From contig CAMBGL010000082.1 in assembly GCA_945866155.1 (NCBI GenBank), positions 1-5,701 on the forward strand: a DNA stretch of 5,701 bases, written 5' to 3'. The notes under the pieces are model-generated. The model had not been told where the DNA came from and made no database searches. It saw nothing but the letters and a program-made list of their open reading frames with translations. Below are positions 5,653 through 5,701 of this stretch, in pieces (position 1 is the first letter of the stretch; every line of letters begins with the position of its first letter). This DNA comes from Bifidobacterium breve. GTDB lineage: Bacteria > Actinomycetota > Actinomycetes > Nanopelagicales > Nanopelagicaceae. Made by a program: the position numbers and the translations under genes.

Positions 5653-5681
5653 CGGATAAGGAGGAGTCCGCGGAGCTTCAT
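5637..5681 (-). CDS. leuA leader peptide, leucine-rich
   Basis: A 14-codon ORF encoding MKLRGLLLIRRSEA, followed by two in-frame stops (TAA TAA, 5639-5634). Four of the 14 residues are leucine, three of them consecutive (CTC CTC CTT, 5666-5658), followed by Ile. This is the signature of an attenuation leader that senses charged tRNA-Leu through ribosome speed. It ends 78 bp before leuA and has a -10-like box 9 nt upstream, so its mRNA may be leaderless or nearly so; no Shine-Dalgarno is visible. The Leu run lies just before the 5' strand of pseudoknot stem P1, and the stops lie within the pseudoknot, so ribosome position should change the fold. A small hairpin within the ORF (GCGGA 5671-5667 with TCCGC 5656-5652) encloses the Leu codons. 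Function is inferred from composition and location. Confidence 0.75.
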   Translation of the reverse strand: MKLRGLLLIRRSEA

Positions 5682-5690
5682 AAGGTTCAA

Positions 5691-5696
5691 AGAGTA
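5691..5696 (-). promoter_or_regulatory. Candidate -10 box for the leu leader/leuA transcript
   Basis: TACTCT (within GATACTCT) on the minus strand lies 9 nt before the leader ATG at 5681. The same octamer precedes the ZIP gene. Any -35 element would lie beyond the right edge of the window. Confidence 0.45.
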
Positions 5697-5701
5697 TCCC
5701 T

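Noticed and set aside
1..5701. A novel defence system, CRISPR array, mobile element or RNA gene.
   Set aside because: The window is almost fully occupied by housekeeping genes in a typical actinobacterial order, with no repeats of array size, transposase, integrase or tRNA-like folding seen.

Overview
The window reads as a compact chromosomal segment of a streamlined actinobacterium. The proteins resemble Streptomyces/Mycobacterium orthologues (GlyRS, RecO, UppS and the long type of LeuA). The base composition, however, is only moderate by eye, genes are packed with gaps of 7-62 bp, and several starts look leaderless with a TANNNT box about 6-9 nt upstream. This fits a freshwater acI-type (Nanopelagicales-like) actinobacterium; the placement is inference from composition and protein similarity only.

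Layout, left to right. (1) Minus strand, 1-1283: glycyl-tRNA synthetase, cut off at the left edge about 30 residues before its expected C-terminus. (2) Minus strand, 1346-1615: a small ABM-fold protein, probably cotranscribed with glyS. (3) A 32-bp divergent promoter region, 1616-1647. (4) Plus strand, 1648-2385: a ZIP-family metal transporter, the only plus-strand gene. It meets uppS tail to tail with a 7-bp gap. (5) Minus strand: leuA (3843-5558), recO (3088-3819) and uppS (2393-3091) in that transcription order. recO and uppS overlap by ATGA, and leuA and recO are 23 bp apart, with a candidate internal leaderless promoter for recO. (6) Minus strand, 5559-5701: the leuA leader. It encodes a 14-residue Leu-rich peptide (MKLRGLLLIRRSEA) with tandem stops, overlapping an RNA that can fold as an H-type pseudoknot or an alternative hairpin beside the leuA ribosome-binding site.

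Most of the content is core metabolism and housekeeping: leucine synthesis, DNA repair, polyprenyl carrier synthesis for the cell wall, and tRNA charging. In other actinobacteria the interval between glyS and uppS commonly carries zinc genes (zur, smtB or znu transporters). Here it carries a ZIP transporter, so the metal theme is kept with a different protein. The most interesting element is the leuA leader, where a peptide-coding attenuator-like ORF and a pseudoknot (apparently the actinobacterial LEU element) occupy the same RNA. I see no mobile element, defence system, CRISPR array, tRNA or rRNA, and no gene-free stretch over 300 bases.
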